DNA of 64,000 bases from Halomarina rubra (GTDB taxonomy: Archaea; Halobacteriota; Halobacteria; Halobacteriales; Haloarculaceae), in assembly GCF_023699475.1 (NCBI RefSeq), contig NZ_JALXFV010000007.1:141679-205678 (forward strand), in the 5' to 3' direction. Position numbers and translations under genes: made by a program. Positions 61,846 through 64,000 of this stretch are shown here, piece after piece (positions within the stretch are counted from its first letter, which is position 1; each line of letters opens with the position of its first letter). The notes under the pieces are model-generated. The model did not search any database, had not been told where the DNA came from, and saw nothing but the letters and a program-made list of their open reading frames with translations.

Positions 61846-63357
61846 ATGGCAGAGTTAGACCAATCTGAAACCTTCGAGCGACTCGCCCGCCGTGCGGAGA
61901 AAGTCGGGACACTGGAGACCATGGACAACCTCCTGTTCTGGGACCAGCAGGTGATGATGCCGAGCGGTGGGACGCCCGCGCGCTCGATGCAACGCGGGCT
62001 TGTCTCCTCGCTACAACACGACCTCATCGGCGGCGAGGAGGTCGCCGAGTGGCTCGACGTCCTCGACGAGGCGTCGCTCGACGACGAGCAACGGGCCGTC
62101 GTACGGGAGGTGCGCCGCGACCACGAGCGGACGGCCGCAGTCGACCGCGACCTCATCGAGGAGACCAACGCGGTCATCTCGGAGGCTAACGACGCCTGGG
62201 AGGAGGCGAAGGCCAACGACGACTTCGAGACGTTCGCGCCGTACCTCGAACGCCTCGTCGAACTGCGCCGGGAGTACGCCGCTCAGATCGACCCCGACAG
62301 CGAACCGTTCGCGGTCATCCTCGCGGAGTACGAACCGTACGTCGGTATCGACACCGTCGAGACGGTGCTGAACGAACTGCGAGAGCGCCTCGTCCCGCTC
62401 ATCGAGGAGATTCGCGCGAGCGACACCGACGTCGAGGACGTGTTCGTCGAGAACGCCCCCTACGACGACGACCGGCAGATGGCGCTCTCTGAGGACGCCC
62501 TCTCGTTCGTCCAGTGTGACTGGGGCCGAGCGCGGTTGGACACCTCGCCACACCCGTTCTCCTACGGCAACCGCTACGACATGCGCATCACGACGCGCTT
62601 CCACGACCACTCGCCCATCGACGGCCTGATGAGTTCCTTACACGAGTACGGCCACGCGACCTACGAACAGGGGCTGGACGAAGACCGGTTCCCCGGCCCG
62701 CTGGGCCAGTCGCGGAGCCACTCCATCCACGAGTCACAGAGCCGGTTCTGGGAGAACCACGTCGGCCGGACCGAGGCGTTCTGGGAACAGTTCCTGCCCA
62801 TCGTCCAGAAGCACTTCCCACGGCTGTCGGACGTGTCGCCCGAACAGGCCTACCGCGCGGCCAATCAGGTGTACGAGGACAACCTGACGCGCGTCGAGTC
62901 CGACGAGGTGACCTACCACCTCCACATCGTCATCCGCTTCGAGATCGAACGCGACCTGATGAACGGCGACCTCGACGTCGAGGACGTCCCCGACGTGTGG
63001 AACGATAAGTACGAGCAGTACCTCGGGATTCGTCCGCCGACCGACTCGGAGGGCTGTCTCCAGGACATCCACTGGTCCATCGGCCGCATCGGGACCTTCC
63101 AGGGCTACACCCTTGGGACCGTGTTCTCCGCGCAACTCGAACACGCGCTGGAGGCCGATTTCGAAGCCACGCTCGACGAACTGGTCCGGGAGCAGCGCTT
63201 CGACGACCTCCGCGAGTGGATGGAAGCGCACGTCCACTACCACGGGAAGGAGTACCCGACCGACGAACTCGCGGAGGTCGCGACCGGCGAACCGCTCACC
63301 GCGGAGTACTTCCTCGACCGAATCGAACGGAAGTACCGCGCGCTGTACGACTGCTGA
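61846..63357 (+). CDS. M32 family carboxypeptidase (Taq type)
   Basis: This 503-residue zinc carboxypeptidase has the HExGH motif in LHEYGHATYEQG (H266 to H270), the third metal region IHESQSRFWEN (residues ~294-304) and the family blocks YGNRYDMRITTRF and GCLQDIHWSIGRIGTFQGYTLG. Family M32 enzymes remove C-terminal residues from peptides in the cytoplasm. ATG 61846 is preferred; the frame upstream is the shadow of the ATPase gene. Placed after a peptide importer, it likely trims imported peptides before the M20 and M28-type enzymes act. Confidence 0.95.
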   Translation: MAELDQSETFERLARRAEKVGTLETMDNLLFWDQQVMMPSGGTPARSMQRGLVSSLQHDLIGGEEVAEWLDVLDEASLDDEQRAVVREVRRDHERTAAVDRDLIEETNAVISEANDAWEEAKANDDFETFAPYLERLVELRREYAAQIDPDSEPFAVILAEYEPYVGIDTVETVLNELRERLVPLIEEIRASDTDVEDVFVENAPYDDDRQMALSEDALSFVQCDWGRARLDTSPHPFSYGNRYDMRITTRFHDHSPIDGLMSSLHEYGHATYEQGLDEDRFPGPLGQSRSHSIHESQSRFWENHVGRTEAFWEQFLPIVQKHFPRLSDVSPEQAYRAANQVYEDNLTRVESDEVTYHLHIVIRFEIERDLMNGDLDVEDVPDVWNDKYEQYLGIRPPTDSEGCLQDIHWSIGRIGTFQGYTLGTVFSAQLEHALEADFEATLDELVREQRFDDLREWMEAHVHYHGKEYPTDELAEVATGEPLTAEYFLDRIERKYRALYDC

Positions 63358-63495
63358 CCGCCATCGGAGTCGTGAGATAGCACGCTCACCCGACGGCGTG
63401 AGCCACGACAGTTCCGATTCGCGTGTCGGAGGTTCACCCCCGTCTGCCAGCTACTACCGAGGTTTAAGACCCCACCCGTCCAACTCGCGGCAACG

Positions 63496-64000
63496 ATGGC
63501 CGGATGTAAAGTGTGTCGCGTCCTCGAAGCGTACGACAGCGGCCACTACGACGACCGACTCGTCGAGCAGTGGACCGCGCCGAAGGCCGAGCGGAAGGGG
63601 TATCGACAGCTCGCACGGTGGCTCAACGTCGCCCTGCTGAGACAGGAGATGGACCAGGTGGGACTGTCGACGCTGGGCGGCGAGGTCGAGTCGAAGTACG
63701 ACCGTCTCCAGGAGGGCGGGGCAACGGCCGCCGAACTCCGCCAGCAACTCGCCAACGAGGGCGTCCGAATCGAGGAGTTGACCGACGACTTCGTCTCGTA
63801 CGGCGTCGTCCGCACACACCTCGTCGACTGTCTGGGGGCGACCCGCGAAGAGCCGGAGCCGACCGCCTGGGAGACCGACGCCATCGACATCAGCGTCGAG
63901 CGTGCACGGCAGAAACTGGAGGAGGCAGTGAGTTCGCTGCGGACCAAAGGCAGCCTCTCTGGCGGCGAGGACGTCATCGTCCACGTCGACGCCGAAGTCG
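63496..64000 (+). CDS. rdfA: RdfA-like protein, 5' part
   Basis: The frame from ATG 63496 is open to the window edge (168 codons). The N-terminus CKVCRVLEAYDS is followed by YRQLARWLNVALLRQEMDQV, LGGEVESKYDRLQEGG, then VRIEELTDDFVSYGVVRTHL. This order and the GEVE and DFVSY motifs follow the haloarchaeal rod-determining factor A family, involved in cell-shape control. The C-terminal part that usually carries cysteines is outside the window. The CxxC at the start is unusual for the family and may bind metal. It belongs to a unit separate from the peptide island. Confidence 0.75.
   Translation, partial: MAGCKVCRVLEAYDSGHYDDRLVEQWTAPKAERKGYRQLARWLNVALLRQEMDQVGLSTLGGEVESKYDRLQEGGATAAELRQQLANEGVRIEELTDDFVSYGVVRTHLVDCLGATREEPEPTAWETDAIDISVERARQKLEEAVSSLRTKGSLSGGEDVIVHVDAEV

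Noticed and set aside
1-64000. Search for insertion sequences, phage genes, CRISPR arrays and transfer signs
   Set aside because: No transposase, integrase, repeat-spacer array or marked shift in base composition was seen. Paralog clusters look like duplication rather than mobile insertion.

Overview
This window is from a halophilic archaeon of class Halobacteria. The DNA is uniformly GC-rich, and the predicted proteins are strongly acidic. Many genes begin 25-37 bases downstream of a TATA element with little or no leader. Families typical of the class are present: twin-arginine lipoproteins, Bat-type HTH-10 regulators, DUF2270, RdfA and paired UspA proteins. The genus cannot be fixed from the sequence. 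No insertion sequence, integrase, CRISPR array, rRNA or tRNA was found.

Layout. 1-5024: the N-terminal part of an M24 peptidase-fold protein, a VOC ring-cleavage dioxygenase, a pirin gene with an in-frame stop, and a D-galactonate dehydratase/SDR pair. 5076-17397: FolD, a divergent BCCT carrier next to a TrkA-linked potassium channel, formate-THF ligase (fhs), a canonical BCCT carrier with an apparently long leader, UspA and threonine/serine deaminase. 17448-25030: two tandem FAD-oxidase/GcvT fusions of the dimethylglycine/sarcosine dehydrogenase type, a divergent HTH regulator and a methylene-THF reductase-like protein. 25135-30196: a membrane protein, a berberine-bridge-type FAD oxidase, a DmdA-like GcvT-family methyltransferase and a Bat-type regulator. 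30606-40617: stress and ion genes (UspA pair protein, NhaC, NikR, DUF2270), a geranylgeranyl-reductase-like flavoprotein, an aldo/keto reductase, a YeiH-type permease, an Lrp regulator and an S33 hydrolase. 40682-63357: an amide/peptide scavenging island with an Asp/Glu-hydantoin racemase, three M28-like hydrolases, a sodium/solute symporter operon with two tiny membrane proteins, M20 dipeptidase, amidohydrolase, a complete oligopeptide ABC transporter and an M32 carboxypeptidase. The window ends inside rdfA.

The most interesting reading is that 5076-30196 encodes a tetrahydrofolate-based demethylation pathway for a methylated osmolyte. BCCT carriers would import glycine betaine or a similar compound such as DMSP. 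The DmdA-like enzyme would move the first methyl to THF. The two fusions would oxidise dimethylglycine and sarcosine to glycine and trap the carbon as methylene-THF. The MTHFR-like protein, FolD and Fhs would oxidise the C1 unit to formate with recovery of ATP. The deaminase could remove serine made from glycine. No Rieske betaine monooxygenase, BHMT or corrinoid methyltransferase is visible, so the DmdA-like protein is the candidate first step. This is inference from families and gene order.

A second theme is three M28 paralogs whose usual catalytic Glu-Glu pair is replaced in all three. They sit with a peptide importer, a racemase and other dipeptidases, which suggests coordinated use of peptides or amide-linked compounds.
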